This document shows positions 45,501 through 53,848 of a stretch of 64,000 bases of DNA, one piece after another. The translations under genes and the position numbers were made by a program. The DNA is from Magnetococcales bacterium (GTDB lineage Bacteria > Pseudomonadota > Magnetococcia > Magnetococcales > DC0425bin3). Each line of letters opens with the position of its first letter. Positions within the stretch are counted from its first letter, which is position 1. The notes beneath the pieces are model-generated. The model was not told where the DNA came from and searched no databases. It saw only the letters and a program-made list of their open reading frames with translations. The stretch lies in contig JADGCO010000003.1 of NCBI GenBank assembly GCA_015228935.1, positions 36,987-100,986 on the forward strand. Direction: 5' to 3'.

Positions 45501-47851
45501 GGCGTGATCCCGCCACATCCCCCAACGATCCGATGATCGTCAGCGACGTCCGGCTCCTCTCCGCCCAGGGGGAACTGGTCGCGGAAGCGGTCGGTTTCCG
45601 GGTGCGTCGGGTGGAGAGTCGTCTGTTGCTGCGCGACCTGACCCGGGGTTTGGATGATCCCCTGTATCAGGTCCAGTGGGTAAACCGTCCGGCATTGGCA
45701 ACGCCTGGCCCGGATGCTGCCGGGATCCGGGTGCTTGATGCATCCGGAACCAGAACCTGGTTGATTTTTACCAACGGGGCCGGGTTGATTGCGGCGGCAG
45801 GCCGGCAGTTGCGGGCCAGGGGCGACCGGGTGGTGATGGTCACCCCGGCGGCGGAAACCTCTTTGCAGATCGTGGCCGAGGATCATTACCGACTGGATCC
45901 CGCTGCCCCGGCGGCATTGGATGACCTGTTCGCCAGCGTGGGTGGGGCGTTGCAGGGGATTCTCTATGGTTGGGGTCTGGAACTCCCCGCCCTGCCCACA
46001 ACTGCGGAACTGGTGGTTCAGCAGCGGCTGGTCTGTGGCGGTCTGCTGCATCTGGTGCAGGCTTTGGCCGGGCAGGCCGCGCCAGCCCCGCTCTGGCTGG
46101 TCACGTGTGGCGGTGTTGCCGTCCAGGCCGGCGAGCCGGGCCATGCAACCCAGCAGATGGTGTGGGGCATGGGGCGGGTGATTCGTACCGAGCATCCGGC
46201 CTTTTCTTGTCGCCTGATCGATCTTGACCCGACGGTCTCGCCGGAACAAAGCGGCAGCGACCTGTTGACTCTTCTGGCCACGGCGGATGCAGAGCCGGAA
46301 CTCGCCCATCGTCAGGGTTCCACCCTGGTCTCCCGACTCGCCACACTGACGTTGCCACCGTTGCCACCACCCGCAGCCATGCGAACAGAAACATTTACCG
46401 CACCCGTGCCAACCGCAGCATCAGCAGCGGCAACAACGGCAGCATCAGCAACGGCAGCATCGGCAGCGGCAACAACGGCAGCATCGGCAGCGGCAACCAC
46501 AACCCAATCCGCCTGGCCTGCCCTGCTGGATGATGCGGCCACAACCCTGATTACCGGCGGTCTGGGCGGTCTGGGTCTGGCACTCGCCGAATGGCTGGCA
46601 ACCCAGGGGGTCCGGCATATTGCCCTGCTGGGTCGTCGTCCGCCGGATGCCGCTGCATCCCAACGGATCGCTGCCCTGCGTACCCGGGGCACCCAGGTGA
46701 CCACCTGGCAGGTCGATTGCGCCGATCACGATCAACTGGCAACGGCCCTGGCCCAATTGCAGGCAACCATGCCCCCCCTGCGGGGTGTGTTTCATGCGGC
46801 GGGTATCCTTGATGACGGTGTGCTGACCGGCATGACCTGGGAACGCTTTGCCCGGGTGCTGGCCCCCAAGTGTGCCGGCAGTTGGAACCTGCATCTTCTG
46901 ACCCGGAATCTGCCCCTGGCCCATTTTGTCGGTTTTTCCTCGGTTGTCTCCGTCCTGGGTCTGGCCGGACAGGGCAACTATGCCGCCGCCAACGCCTTCA
47001 TGGATGGCCTGATGCGGCAGCGCCGGGCAGAAGGGTTGCCGGGCCTGGGAATCAACTGGGGGGCCTGGCACGGGATCGGCATGACGGCAGGACTCGACGC
47101 ACAACAACAGGAACGCCTCCAGGCCATGGGCATGGACCCCTTGTCCCTGGAACAGGGATTTTCCATCCTGGGTCGATTGCTCGGCCAGACGACCGGCACC
47201 GGCCAGACGACCAGCAATGGCCAGACAACAAGCACCGGCCAGACGACCAACAAGGGCCAGACAATCAGTAACGACCAGACCGGCAATGACCAAATGACCG
47301 GCAACGTGTGCGTCCTGCCGATCACCTGGTCGCGCTTCCTGGCCCGTTTTGCCGCGCCACCGCCATTCTATCGCCAGTTGCGGCAGGTGATGCCCGCCAC
47401 CCCCTCCCCTGCCCCGGGAGCCACAACCACCGCCGAAACCCATCTGGCCTCGACATGGACCAACCTCCCCCTCCCCGAGCGTTGGCAACACCTGGAAAAC
47501 CATGTGCGCCGGGAAGTGGCCCATGCCCTGGGCATGACCGACCCGCAACAACTGGCCACCCGCACGCGATTTTTCGATCTGGGCCTGGATTCGCTCGGTG
47601 CCGTGGAGCTGCGCAATCGTCTGGCCAGCGGCCTGGGGTGTACCCTGCGAGCCACCCTGTTGTTTGATTTTCCGATGGTGGATGTCCTGGTCGATCACCT
47701 GGGACGTGACGTGCTGGGCTGGCAAAAAACGACAGCCCCGACCGAACCCGACCCTGATAAAAAAACAGTTGAACCCTTGGTTGAAAACCTGGACTCTCTC
47801 TCCGAACAGGAACTCGCCGATCTTCTGACCCGGGAGTTGAGTTTATCCTGA
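39512..47851 (+). CDS. PKS1: FAAL-ACP-KS-AT-DH-KR-ACP polyketide synthase
   Basis: This 2779-residue loading and first extension protein starts at TTG behind GAGGA. Approximate domains are FAAL 1-590 (YTSGSTSIPKGVVVTHHN, WVPYFHDLGLIGG, PIYGMAETTL), ACP 695-770, KS 793-1225 (DTACSSSL with Cys966; EAHGTGT; KSNIGHLEG), AT 1353-1650 (GHSVGEY with Ser1449; HAFHS, indicating malonyl-CoA), DH 1733-2030 (EHRVFAHLVVP; HAGLIDS), KR 2340-2523 (TGGLGGLG; LDD motif of B-type; GNYAAANAF) and ACP 2660-2735 (GLDSL, Ser2694). FAAL activates a fatty acid as acyl-AMP and loads the first ACP, which has an unusual GLSSQ site. There is no ER. Linkers are full of in-frame minisatellites. Confidence 0.93.
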   Translation: MAGRFAHKIHENLVELLCFHAESTPDKMAFTFLKDGKVETDRYTFAELDRQARAIAVELARLGGRQGERALLLYPPGSEFMAAFMGALYAGIIAIPAPPPDAARLRRTLPRLRTIAQDAQASLVLATRDVIDLLTRDQDDLVDFPPMQWLASDQVAGESASAWQMPPLEKQGIAFLQYTSGSTSIPKGVVVTHHNIIHHSHLLQTAWKFTPDSVSITWVPYFHDLGLIGGLIQPLYNGNSCYILSPLTFLKRPLRWLEAIHRYRGTHSHGPNFAYELCVHKITPEQKATLDLSSWQFTGNGAEPVRKSTLDRFQEAFGPCGFRADAHYPIYGMAETTLIVSTKSHGDLPQAMEADPVAMGTRQTVIDYDPATSQTTLPPVSIVSNGPPIGTVQVVIVDPDTLHALPENRVGEIWVQDAGVAQGYWQRPEESRATFHARLADAPERGDFLRTGDLGFLRNGELYPTSRLKNLIIIAGVNHYPQDVELTVQNVHPVFRPDHCVAFAVEIDETERLVIVVEVEYRLEDWEPLFAAVRQALSETHDLELYSLLFLKKGQILKTSSGKLQHSACRKAWLEHSFEVVASWQRHVPASPVIKSATIAPASSTAGMPATSPAAPLPVTSTAGMPATLPTAPLPVTSTADLPATSPAAPLPVTSTAGMPAVTPATTTLSGSLPSAAPGSLPSAATSQPSRPAAPALEAWLLAQLAKLLDVPVTQVDRLAPFASYGLSSQGAVMLVGDLEAWLGEEGLAPTLLWDYPTIDLLTRHLCGAAPGTAPHAGIHSASSPAERGDPIAHNDPIAIVGLGLRFPGSDDPEQFWNLLHQGIDAIRVVPDDRWDAEHYFAREPVTPGKINSRFGGFLDQVDGFDAGFFGISPYEAQVMDPQQRLLLEVSWEALEQAGINPESLAGSATGVFIGICSDDYGQWLLQDERTISSYTGTGKAMSIAANRLSYQLDLRGPSVAIDTACSSSLVAIHQACQALRNGECDLALAGGVNLILTPHMSIAFSQAQMLAVDGRCKTFDAAANGYVRSEGCGVVVLKRLSHAQKNGDTVLALVLGSAINQDGRSNGLTAPNGLAQQAVIRQALAAAGVTPAQITLAEAHGTGTPLGDPIEMKALQAVLSAGRPAGQRCAIGAVKSNIGHLEGAAGIAGISKVVLSLQHAEIPPNLHLHTLNPLIELDATRFFLPTTPHPWDSPAAGRRIAGVSSFGFGGTNAHVILAEPPPEPPATPVTPTGEASSSLAIRTGEAFSSLAVRTGEAFSSESERPWHLLTLSAKDGKALQALADRYRKLFTTESIPSLADLCFSANVGRAAFSERLVVTATTGAEMQAGLAAFTANQPGNWQSARVDGRQIPRVAWLFTGQGSQYVGMGEALYATQPVFRAAFARCQAILEPLLGCSLPDLLWPGEGQYDGRLDQTAYTQPALFALEYALAEMWRAWGVTPTAVMGHSVGEYVAACIAGVFSLEDGLRLIAERGRLINSLPGNGSMVAVQTDAARVTAAIGSEAQVVIATMNGPNSQVIAGEKEAVARVATILQKQGVELRPLTVSHAFHSPLLDPILEPFARAARQVRFQPPRLPVISNLTGQAISDAMASADYWVAHVRQPVRFGDGMRSLLESGCDVFLEIGPQPTLLALGQRIAPAVPGPEGSAERLWLPSLRPKKMVWPQILSTLGQLVLRGVAIDWRGFDQGYRRQRIALPTYPFQRQRHWLATPPATLSRAAGTRPSAGGSHGQVTNNLLGRRVQSPLLRGMLFESSFNIERLPLLGEHRVFAHLVVPAAAQLSLLLAAARAGFGTSSCALEDIIFPQALVIPEQRGRRVQLLLEPPDAAQEQNGHRFRLLSQAEESDPDAEDRVPTFPGNTPQSWEEHASGRLRAGPVTPRLPETPLATVQARCPQQILAPFYTDIWQQSITLGPEFRWVESLWQGEGELLARLRPETPALAQNDPGLHAGLIDSMLQIITGLLSLTATEAVVPFSLEGFHYLGNPDRSQLWSHLLLRRDPATSPNDPMIVSDVRLLSAQGELVAEAVGFRVRRVESRLLLRDLTRGLDDPLYQVQWVNRPALATPGPDAAGIRVLDASGTRTWLIFTNGAGLIAAAGRQLRARGDRVVMVTPAAETSLQIVAEDHYRLDPAAPAALDDLFASVGGALQGILYGWGLELPALPTTAELVVQQRLVCGGLLHLVQALAGQAAPAPLWLVTCGGVAVQAGEPGHATQQMVWGMGRVIRTEHPAFSCRLIDLDPTVSPEQSGSDLLTLLATADAEPELAHRQGSTLVSRLATLTLPPLPPPAAMRTETFTAPVPTAASAAATTAASATAASAAATTAASAAATTTQSAWPALLDDAATTLITGGLGGLGLALAEWLATQGVRHIALLGRRPPDAAASQRIAALRTRGTQVTTWQVDCADHDQLATALAQLQATMPPLRGVFHAAGILDDGVLTGMTWERFARVLAPKCAGSWNLHLLTRNLPLAHFVGFSSVVSVLGLAGQGNYAAANAFMDGLMRQRRAEGLPGLGINWGAWHGIGMTAGLDAQQQERLQAMGMDPLSLEQGFSILGRLLGQTTGTGQTTSNGQTTSTGQTTNKGQTISNDQTGNDQMTGNVCVLPITWSRFLARFAAPPPFYRQLRQVMPATPSPAPGATTTAETHLASTWTNLPLPERWQHLENHVRREVAHALGMTDPQQLATRTRFFDLGLDSLGAVELRNRLASGLGCTLRATLLFDFPMVDVLVDHLGRDVLGWQKTTAPTEPDPDKKTVEPLVENLDSLSEQELADLLTRELSLS
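41321..41510 (+). repeat. 51-bp repeat in the FAAL-ACP linker
   Basis: Four units with a 51-bp period (starts 41321, 41372, 41423, 41474) encode a 17-residue Ser/Thr/Ala/Pro unit containing GMPATSPAAPLPVT. This makes a flexible linker between FAAL and its ACP. Confidence 0.9.
43208..43295 (+). repeat. 33-bp repeat in the KS-AT linker of PKS1
   Basis: Three units start at 43208, 43241 and 43274, each encoding a variant of the 11-residue unit TGEAFSSLAVR. The reading frame is kept. Confidence 0.85.
47183..47290 (+). repeat. 18-bp repeat between KR and ACP of PKS1
   Basis: About six 18-bp units encode GQTTST-type hexapeptides, giving a polar flexible tether before the closing KR segment and the ACP. 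Confidence 0.85.
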
Positions 47852-47895
47852 TTTTTTTGTTGATGATCAACCAGAACTGTTGAAAGACAATCAAC

Positions 47896-48075
47896 ATGGA
47901 CAAACCTGAACAGGTCTCAGATAAAAATTCTCCGGAATCAAAGCCAAATGGTGATTTGCTTGCCCACCTGGCAAGAAGCCATGCCAATGCTGAAATGGTC
48001 CGAAAGTTTGGTGACCCGGTTGAGTGGCAACGTGAACAACGCAAAGATCGTCCCTTGCCAGGCAGGGATATGTAA
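47896..48075 (+). CDS. 59-residue hypothetical protein between PKS1 and PKS2
   Basis: This short gene has ATG 47896 and TAA 48073-48075 and falls just under common ORF length cut-offs. The product is hydrophilic with no membrane segment. The N-terminal third is disordered-looking (Ser/Pro/Lys). It is followed by a helix (GDLLAHLARSHANAEMV) and a distinctive charged end (FGDPVEWQREQRKDRPLPGR). The helix-plus-motif end looks like a conserved small protein rather than random sequence, but I cannot name a family. It lies 44 bp after PKS1 and 38 bp before PKS2 on the same strand, so it should be on the same transcript. A Shine-Dalgarno sequence is weak (GAAAG). Confidence 0.55.
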   Translation: MDKPEQVSDKNSPESKPNGDLLAHLARSHANAEMVRKFGDPVEWQREQRKDRPLPGRDM

Positions 48076-48113
48076 TCAGCATGGAACCCCAATAAACGAC
48101 AGGCACCCTCCCC

Positions 48114-51100
48114 ATGAGTCAGGAACAGGAAAATTACCGTGCCCTGATGGCCAAGGCCTTGCTGGAAATCAAGGGCCTCAAGACCCGTTTGAAAACCCTG
48201 GAAGAAGAACGCAGCGAACCCATTGCCATCATCGGCTATGGCTGCCGCTTTCCGGGTGGTGCCGACAATCCGGAGGGGTATTGGCATCTGCTCCAGAATG
48301 GCATCGATGCCATCGTCGAACTCCCCAAGTCGCGCTGGGACATCAGCGCCTATCACGACCCCGACATGGAAGCCCCGGGCAAAATTTGTACCCGCAATGG
48401 GGGATTTCTGCCCCAGATCGACAGTTTTGATGCCCCGTTTTTCGGAATTTCACCCCGCGAGGCCGAGAGTCTGGATCCCCAGCAACGCCTGCTCCTGGAG
48501 GTGAGTTGGGAAGCCCTGGAAAATGCCAACCTGGTCCCGGAACGGCTGTTCAACAGCCGCACCGGGGTTTTTGTCGGGGTGTGCAGCCTGGATCACGCCA
48601 TCCGCCTGATGGGTGAAGGTCCCCTGGATGCAGTGGATGCCTATCATGGAACCGGATGCGCCTTTGCCCCGGTGGCGGGGCGTATTTCGTTTTTCTTCGG
48701 TTTTACCGGGCCGAGTTTCATTGTGGATACGGCCTGTTCCTCCTCGCTGCTCTCCCTGCATCTGGCCTGCGAAAGTCTGCGGCGGCGCGAGTGTGACCTG
48801 GCCCTGGGGAGCGGCGTCCATCTCCTGACCCATCCCGGCTACTCCATCACCTTTTCCAAGGCCCACATGTTGTCCGTGGATGGGCGTTGCAAAACCTTCG
48901 ATGCGGCGGCCAACGGCTATACCCGGGGCGAGGGGTGCGGGGTCCTCGTTCTCAAACGTCTTGCGGACGCCAAACGGGATGGTGATGTCATCCGTGCCCT
49001 GATTCGCGGCTCGGCGGTCAACCAGGATGGTCCGAGCGGCGGTTTCACGGTCCCCAGAGGCCCCGCCCAGGAGGATGTCATCCGTCAGGCCCTGGCCCGC
49101 GCCAATTTGGACCCCTCCCAGGTGAGCTACATCGAGGCCCACGGCACCGGTACCTCCCTCGGCGACCCCATCGAAATGAGTTCCCTGGGCAATGTGTTCG
49201 GTCCCGGTCACTCCAAAAGCCATCCACTGCGGGTGGCCTCGGTCAAGACCAATATCGGTCATCTGGAGGGAGCCGCCGGGGTTGCCGGGGTGATCAAGGT
49301 TGTCCTGGCCCTGCAACATCGTGCCCTGCCGCCCCACCTGCACCTGAAAAATCCGAGTCCGTTCATTCCCTGGAAGGATATTCCCGTCGAGATACCCACC
49401 CGGTTGACACCCTGGGAGGTCCCGGGTGGCGGCTTGCGGGTGGCGGGCATCAGTTCGTTCGGTTTCAGTGGCACCAACGTGCATCTGGTTCTTTCGGAAC
49501 CGGAACCCTCGGCCACGGATGCTCTGGCCAGCCCGCCAATCCCCCAACCGCCGATGTATCTCCTCCCCCTGGCGGCCAAATCGGAAGATGCCCTGCACGC
49601 CCTGGCCAACCGGTATGCCACCGAAACCCTGCGCCATGAAGACGTGGATCTTGCCGCCGTGACCTGGACGGCGGGCACGGCGCGAACCCTGTTCCGTCGT
49701 CGCCTGGCCGTGGTGGCCGCCGACCGCGAAGAGGCCCGGACCCGTCTGGCCGCCTTTGCCGCCGGACGCCTGGAAGAGGGGATCATCTCCGGCACCCAGT
49801 CGGCCACGGATGGCCCGCCCAAGGTGGGATTTTTGTTCACCGGTCAGGGATCCCAGTATTCCGGCATGGGTCGCCAACTCTATGAGACATCGCCCCTGGT
49901 TCGCGATACCCTCAACCAGTGCGATTCGGTTTTGAAGCCCCTGCTGGGTCGTTCCCTGCTGGAAGTCCTGTTTGCCCCGGAACAGGCAGCGGAACTCGAT
50001 CAGACCGGCAACACCCAGCCGGCCATGTTTGCCCTGGAAGTGGCCCTGGCCCGTCTCTGGCAATCCTGGGGCGTGGAGCCGGTGGCCATGCTGGGCCACA
50101 GTGTCGGCGAATATGCCGCCGCCTGCGTGGCAGGACTCTTCACCCTGGAAGAGGGTCTGCACCTGATCGCCGCCCGCGCCCGTGGCATGCAGAGCCTGCC
50201 GGCAGGGGGAGCCATGAGCGCCATCCTGGCCGACGAGGCCACAGTCAGTGCCGTGGTGGCCACCCATGGGGATGCCCTCTCCGTGGCAGGTGTCAACGGA
50301 CCCCGCAATACCGTCATCTCCGGAACCCGTGCCGCCGTGGACCAGGTGGTTGCCCATTTTACCGGCCTGGGCATCACCTGCCGCCCCTTGCAGGTGTCGC
50401 ACGCCTTCCACTCCGCCCTGATGGATCCCATGCTGGAAGCCTTCCGCACGGTGGCCAATCAGATTCCCTTCAAGACCGGCACCATCCCCGTCATTGCCAA
50501 TGTGGATGCCCAATTGCCGGAGTCCCGGCTGCGGCAGGGGGATTACTGGGTGGAACATGTTCGGCGTCCGGTCCGCTTTGCCGATGGCATGATCCAAATG
50601 GCCGCCAGGGGGTGCAATCTCTTCGTGGAGATTGGTCCGCGTCCGACACTGCTCGGCATGGGCAAGGGGGTTCTCGAAACCACTCACCCGGCCATCGCCA
50701 ACGATCCGGGAGCCTGGCTCCCCAGCCTGCGCAAGGGTGACCCTGCCTGGCGAACGGTTTTGGCGGCCCTGGGTGGTTATTTTGTGCGTGGCGGCCCGGT
50801 CAAATGGGAAACCCTGGGCCGGGGCCGGACCACACTCCCCACCTATCCCTTTCAGCGTCGTCGCCATTGGCGCGAGGTGATCTTCGACGGCGGCGGTACC
50901 CCCCTGCATGGCGAGGCCAGACTGGAACACCCCCTGCTCGGTCGCTGGTTCCGTTCCCCCCTGCTGACCGAAACCCTGTTCGAAACCCTCTTCAGCAAAA
51001 AAAATCTTCCATTCCTGGAAGATCACCGCATTTTCGGGGAACTCGTCGTGGCCGGGGCCTCGCATATTTCCCTGGTCCTGGGAGCAGGTCAGCAGGTTCT

Positions 51101-53846
51101 GGGTACGGCGGCCTGTCAGTTGCGCGACATTTATTTTCCCCAGGCGCTGGTGGTTCCCGAAGAGGGAGAACGCACCGTGCAGCTCGTCCTGAAGGCCGGC
51201 GAGCGGGAAAAAGGCTCCGAGTTTCGTCTGGTCAGTTTTGCCGAGACCAACACCGAACCGAATCTCCATGCCACGGGGCGTCTGCTCCCGACCCCGGCAA
51301 CGGATGCCACACCCCGGGAGGTTCTGGCCAACCAGGAAGCCATCTGGAACCGTTGCGGCCCGGATCTGGATCCCGAGACCGTCTATGCCACCCAGGCCCA
51401 ACGGCAGATTGTCGTGGGTCCCGGATATCGCTGGTTGCGTGCCTTGCGGGTCGGCAACCAGGAGGCCATGGCCAGGCTGTGTGCGCCGACAGGTCTGGAA
51501 AGCGTCGTCAGCCGTTATCAGCTCCATCCCGGCCTGATCGACTCCTGTTTTGGTCTGCTGGTCATGACCCTGGCCATCGATGTCGAAGAGAGTTTCATTC
51601 CCTTCAGCATGGAGGCGGTCCATTTTCACCGTCCCCCCGGCAACACCAACCTCTGGGCCTACGCCCGCCTGCGGCCCGAGGCGGCGGCCCAGGGCCGGTT
51701 GCTCGGGGACATGCATATCGTGACGGAGCATGGCGAACGGGTGGCCGATTTTATCGGCCTGGAAGGTCGCAAGGCAGGACGTGAGGCCCTGCTGCAAAAT
51801 GCCGATCACACCCGCTGGCTCTACCAGGTGCAGTGGCAACCCCTTCCCCCTTCTTCCCAGCCCGCTGCCCATCCCACCGGTACCTGGCTGCTGCTGGAAA
51901 ATCCCGGGGATGGTGCCGGTGCCGCCCTGGCTGCCCGGTTGCAACAACAAGGATGCCGCTGCCTGCGGGTCTTCCCGGGCCAAACAGGGAGTGCCCTGCA
52001 CACCCTGGCCACGGACCAGTATACCCTGGATCCGGAAGATGCCCAGGCCTTTGGCCTTCTGCGCCAGACCCTTGATAAATTGCCTCTGACAGGGGTGGTT
52101 CATCTTTGGTCTTCTTTGCCTGCCAACAGAAAGGTTCCAGACGAAAAGACCCCGGATGGAAAAGCTCCTGACACACAGGCTCCCGACGAAAAAACTCCTG
52201 ACGCACAGGCTCCCGACGGAAAAGCTCCAGATACAGGGGATCTCCACTCCCGGTTGGCACGCACGACCGGCAGTGCGCTTTTCCTGCTTCAGGAACTCCT
52301 CAAGATGGATCCGGTACCGCGTCTTTTTCTGGTCACCCGGGGTGCCCAGGGCGTGGTGGCCGACGATATGGTTGCCGGCTGCCTGCAAACCCCGCTTTGG
52401 GGTCTGGCCAGGAGTCTGGCCGTCGAACATCCGGAATTGCGCAGCGTCTGCGTGGATCTGGAATCCCTCCCGGCAACATCCCAGGCTGCGGGAGCGGCAC
52501 AGGCAGCGGCTGACCTCTCTGCCCCGGCGGCCATGGAGGGTCTGCTGACCGCCCTGGCCGCACCCGAGGCGGAACAGCAACTCGCCTGGCGGGACAACCG
52601 GCTTTACGTCTCCCGCCTTCAACCTCATGCCGATCCCCTGCCGCCGGAGGTCACCCTGCCCGCCGCCGCCACCTATCTCCTCAGTGGGGGGTGTGGCGGG
52701 CTTGGGCTGGAAGTGGCAGGCTGGCTCGTGGAGCGCGGGGCACAAAACCTGGTGTTGCTGGGGCGCACCCCTCCCAACGCCCGGGTTCAGGAGACCATCG
52801 CCAACTGGACCCAAAAAGGGGTGACCATCCAGACTCACCAGGTCGATGTCAGCGATGCCGCTGCCCTGGCCGCAACCTTCCGTGCCATGACCACCACCCT
52901 CCCCCCCCTGCGCGGTATTTTCCACCTTGCCGGACAACTGGAGGATGGTCTGCTCGCAACGCTGCCCTGGTCCCGGTTTGCCCTTCCCCTGGCGGCCAAA
53001 CTCATCGGCGGCTGGAATCTGCATCAGGTTTCCCTGGACCAACCCCTCGATTTTTTCGTCTGCTTCTCGTCGATCACGGCGCTGCTCGGCAACCCCTCCC
53101 AGGGCAACTATGCGGCGGCAAATGCCGGCCTGGACGGATTGATCCATTATCGGCGTGCCGCCGGCCTGCCGGGACTGAGCCTCAACTGGGGTCCCTGGGG
53201 CGAGGTCGGCATGGCCGCCCGCCTCGATCAGGCCAGCCGCAAACGTCTCGCCGAACAGGGTTTGACCCTGATTCCCCCCACCGTCGGACTGCGTCTCCTG
53301 GGTCGCCTGCTGGCAGGCCGGACCGCTCAGGTCGGGGTGCTGCCCATCGACTGGAACCGTTATGCCCCGGCAACCGCCTCCCCGTTCACGGCCCACATGG
53401 TCGCCACCGGCAAAGACCAGAAAACCACCACCTCGGGGGCAGAAGGGCTGCTCAACACCCTGAAGGCGTCCCAACCCCGGCAACGTCGGGACATTCTGCA
53501 AACCTATCTCGCCCGGCAGGTGGGTCAGGTGTTGCGTCTCGAACAGCTCTCCCAGATCGAACCCCGGGGCCGACTCTTCGACCTGGGCATCGACTCCCTG
53601 ATGGCCCTGGAGTTGAAATCCCGGTTGCAGAAGGATTTGCAGGTGACGCTCAGTTCCACCCTGCTGTTCGACTATCCCACCCTGGAAGCCCTGCTCAACC
53701 ATCTCCTGGATGATCTTCTGGCCGACAAGCTGGCCTCCCCACCGGAGCCGGATGCCGGCAGGGAACCCACGCAAGCGCCGGATCTCTCCGAAGCCGAGGC
53801 GGAAGCGGCCCTGCTGGATCAACTCGATAAACTGGGAATCTCCTGA
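48114..53846 (+). CDS. PKS2: KS-AT-DH-KR-ACP polyketide synthase module
   Basis: This is a single 1910-residue extension module. An N-terminal coiled docking helix ([22 protein letters not shown]) precedes KS about 32-459 (DTACSSSL with Cys208; [16 protein letters not shown]). AT spans about 569-849 ([16 protein letters not shown], malonyl type), DH about 936-1215, KR about 1515-1709 ([11 protein letters not shown] in place of [12 protein letters not shown]) and ACP about 1789-1866 (GIDSL). The DH has [12 protein letters not shown], in which Ala replaces the usual Pro of the active-site motif, and HPGLIDS supplies the Asp. The C-terminal acidic helix is a likely docking element for PKS3, whose ATG begins two bases after the stop. 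Confidence 0.94.
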   Translation: MSQEQENYRALMAKALLEIKGLKTRLKTLEEERSEPIAIIGYGCRFPGGADNPEGYWHLLQNGIDAIVELPKSRWDISAYHDPDMEAPGKICTRNGGFLPQIDSFDAPFFGISPREAESLDPQQRLLLEVSWEALENANLVPERLFNSRTGVFVGVCSLDHAIRLMGEGPLDAVDAYHGTGCAFAPVAGRISFFFGFTGPSFIVDTACSSSLLSLHLACESLRRRECDLALGSGVHLLTHPGYSITFSKAHMLSVDGRCKTFDAAANGYTRGEGCGVLVLKRLADAKRDGDVIRALIRGSAVNQDGPSGGFTVPRGPAQEDVIRQALARANLDPSQVSYIEAHGTGTSLGDPIEMSSLGNVFGPGHSKSHPLRVASVKTNIGHLEGAAGVAGVIKVVLALQHRALPPHLHLKNPSPFIPWKDIPVEIPTRLTPWEVPGGGLRVAGISSFGFSGTNVHLVLSEPEPSATDALASPPIPQPPMYLLPLAAKSEDALHALANRYATETLRHEDVDLAAVTWTAGTARTLFRRRLAVVAADREEARTRLAAFAAGRLEEGIISGTQSATDGPPKVGFLFTGQGSQYSGMGRQLYETSPLVRDTLNQCDSVLKPLLGRSLLEVLFAPEQAAELDQTGNTQPAMFALEVALARLWQSWGVEPVAMLGHSVGEYAAACVAGLFTLEEGLHLIAARARGMQSLPAGGAMSAILADEATVSAVVATHGDALSVAGVNGPRNTVISGTRAAVDQVVAHFTGLGITCRPLQVSHAFHSALMDPMLEAFRTVANQIPFKTGTIPVIANVDAQLPESRLRQGDYWVEHVRRPVRFADGMIQMAARGCNLFVEIGPRPTLLGMGKGVLETTHPAIANDPGAWLPSLRKGDPAWRTVLAALGGYFVRGGPVKWETLGRGRTTLPTYPFQRRRHWREVIFDGGGTPLHGEARLEHPLLGRWFRSPLLTETLFETLFSKKNLPFLEDHRIFGELVVAGASHISLVLGAGQQVLGTAACQLRDIYFPQALVVPEEGERTVQLVLKAGEREKGSEFRLVSFAETNTEPNLHATGRLLPTPATDATPREVLANQEAIWNRCGPDLDPETVYATQAQRQIVVGPGYRWLRALRVGNQEAMARLCAPTGLESVVSRYQLHPGLIDSCFGLLVMTLAIDVEESFIPFSMEAVHFHRPPGNTNLWAYARLRPEAAAQGRLLGDMHIVTEHGERVADFIGLEGRKAGREALLQNADHTRWLYQVQWQPLPPSSQPAAHPTGTWLLLENPGDGAGAALAARLQQQGCRCLRVFPGQTGSALHTLATDQYTLDPEDAQAFGLLRQTLDKLPLTGVVHLWSSLPANRKVPDEKTPDGKAPDTQAPDEKTPDAQAPDGKAPDTGDLHSRLARTTGSALFLLQELLKMDPVPRLFLVTRGAQGVVADDMVAGCLQTPLWGLARSLAVEHPELRSVCVDLESLPATSQAAGAAQAAADLSAPAAMEGLLTALAAPEAEQQLAWRDNRLYVSRLQPHADPLPPEVTLPAAATYLLSGGCGGLGLEVAGWLVERGAQNLVLLGRTPPNARVQETIANWTQKGVTIQTHQVDVSDAAALAATFRAMTTTLPPLRGIFHLAGQLEDGLLATLPWSRFALPLAAKLIGGWNLHQVSLDQPLDFFVCFSSITALLGNPSQGNYAAANAGLDGLIHYRRAAGLPGLSLNWGPWGEVGMAARLDQASRKRLAEQGLTLIPPTVGLRLLGRLLAGRTAQVGVLPIDWNRYAPATASPFTAHMVATGKDQKTTTSGAEGLLNTLKASQPRQRRDILQTYLARQVGQVLRLEQLSQIEPRGRLFDLGIDSLMALELKSRLQKDLQVTLSSTLLFDYPTLEALLNHLLDDLLADKLASPPEPDAGREPTQAPDLSEAEAEAALLDQLDKLGIS
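52137..52241 (+). repeat. 15-bp repeat in the DH-KR linker of PKS2
   Basis: Seven 15-bp units encode pentapeptides of type [10 protein letters not shown] and PDAQA. This is a proline-punctuated spacer between the reductive subdomains. Confidence 0.85.
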
Positions 53847-53848
53847 GC

